A DNA stretch of 6,086 nt from positions 1 to 6,086 of the forward strand of contig DFIS01000081.1 of the NCBI GenBank assembly GCA_002372175.1. Reading direction: 5' to 3'. The notes under the pieces are model-generated. The model was not told the origin of the DNA. It ran no database searches and saw only the letters and a program-made list of their open reading frames with translations. Positions 6,063 through 6,086 of the stretch are shown piece by piece. Origin of the DNA: Solobacterium sp. UBA3691. Its GTDB lineage: Bacteria; Bacillota_I; Bacilli_A; Erysipelotrichales; Erysipelotrichaceae. The translations under genes were made by a program, and so were the position numbers. How positions within the stretch are numbered: position 1 is the first letter of the stretch; each line of letters begins with the position of its first letter.

Positions 6063-6086
6063 ATGGGAAGAAAAGCGAAATACAGT
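6000..6086 (+). mobile_element. Probable left end of an IS3-like insertion sequence, cut by the window edge
   Basis: From TGATCCCGC at 6000 the sequence changes character: non-coding, AT-rich in the middle, strongly dyad-symmetric, then an ATG opening a transposase-like reading frame. IS3-family ends commonly begin with TG and place orfA a few tens of bases inside the tip, which fits a start near 6000. The exact tip, the right end and any target duplication cannot be seen, so the boundary is a guess to within several bases. Confidence 0.55.
6063..6086 (+). CDS. Start of a putative transposase OrfA (partial, runs off the window)
   Basis: Only eight codons are visible, reading MGRKAKYS. This opening is typical of the helix-turn-helix OrfA proteins of IS3-family elements in Bacillota, which start with a short basic stretch before the HTH. 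The spacing from the weak GCGGGA (6050-6055) to ATG is 7 nt. With so little sequence, another DNA-binding protein cannot be excluded. Confidence 0.5.

Overview
The window holds most of a de novo pyrimidine biosynthesis operon on the + strand: pyrC (dihydroorotase), carB (large subunit of carbamoyl-phosphate synthetase), pyrB (aspartate transcarbamoylase catalytic chain) and pyrI (its zinc-binding regulatory chain). A 5' regulatory leader precedes it, and what looks like the left end of an insertion sequence follows it. The PyrR-type RNA attenuator, the strong AGGAGG-like ribosome binding sites, the TTGACA/extended -10 promoter and the pyrB-pyrI pairing all fit a member of the Bacillota (Firmicutes), probably from the Clostridia or Erysipelotrichia. 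That placement is inference; the window contains no taxonomic marker gene.

Layout. Bases 1-78 carry no gene I can name. A promoter is visible at 79-107. A leader of about 100 nt (about 114-218) can be folded by hand into three mutually exclusive structures: a PyrR-binding anti-antiterminator (123-161), an antiterminator (150-160 with 183-191) and an intrinsic terminator (182-208). The terminator U-tract abuts the pyrC Shine-Dalgarno sequence. The four genes follow with gaps of 2 nt (pyrC-carB), 11 nt (carB-pyrB) and an ATGA overlap (pyrB-pyrI), so they are almost certainly one transcript. Beyond pyrI there is a short gap, then a nested inverted repeat and an ATG opening with MGRKAKYS, which resembles the start of an IS3-type transposase and runs off the window.

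How the genes work together. CarB makes carbamoyl phosphate, PyrB/PyrI condenses it with aspartate, and PyrC closes carbamoyl aspartate to dihydroorotate. These are the first three steps of UMP synthesis. Control appears layered: RNA attenuation by PyrR with UMP (PyrR itself is not in the window), an allosteric MGS-like domain at the CarB C-terminus, and nucleotide feedback on ATCase through PyrI. carA, pyrR, pyrK/D, pyrE and pyrF are absent here. The lack of carA next to carB is the most notable gap. I see no wholly new system. The most rewarding parts are the leader switch, with its compensated PyrR-binding stem, and the structured element end downstream.
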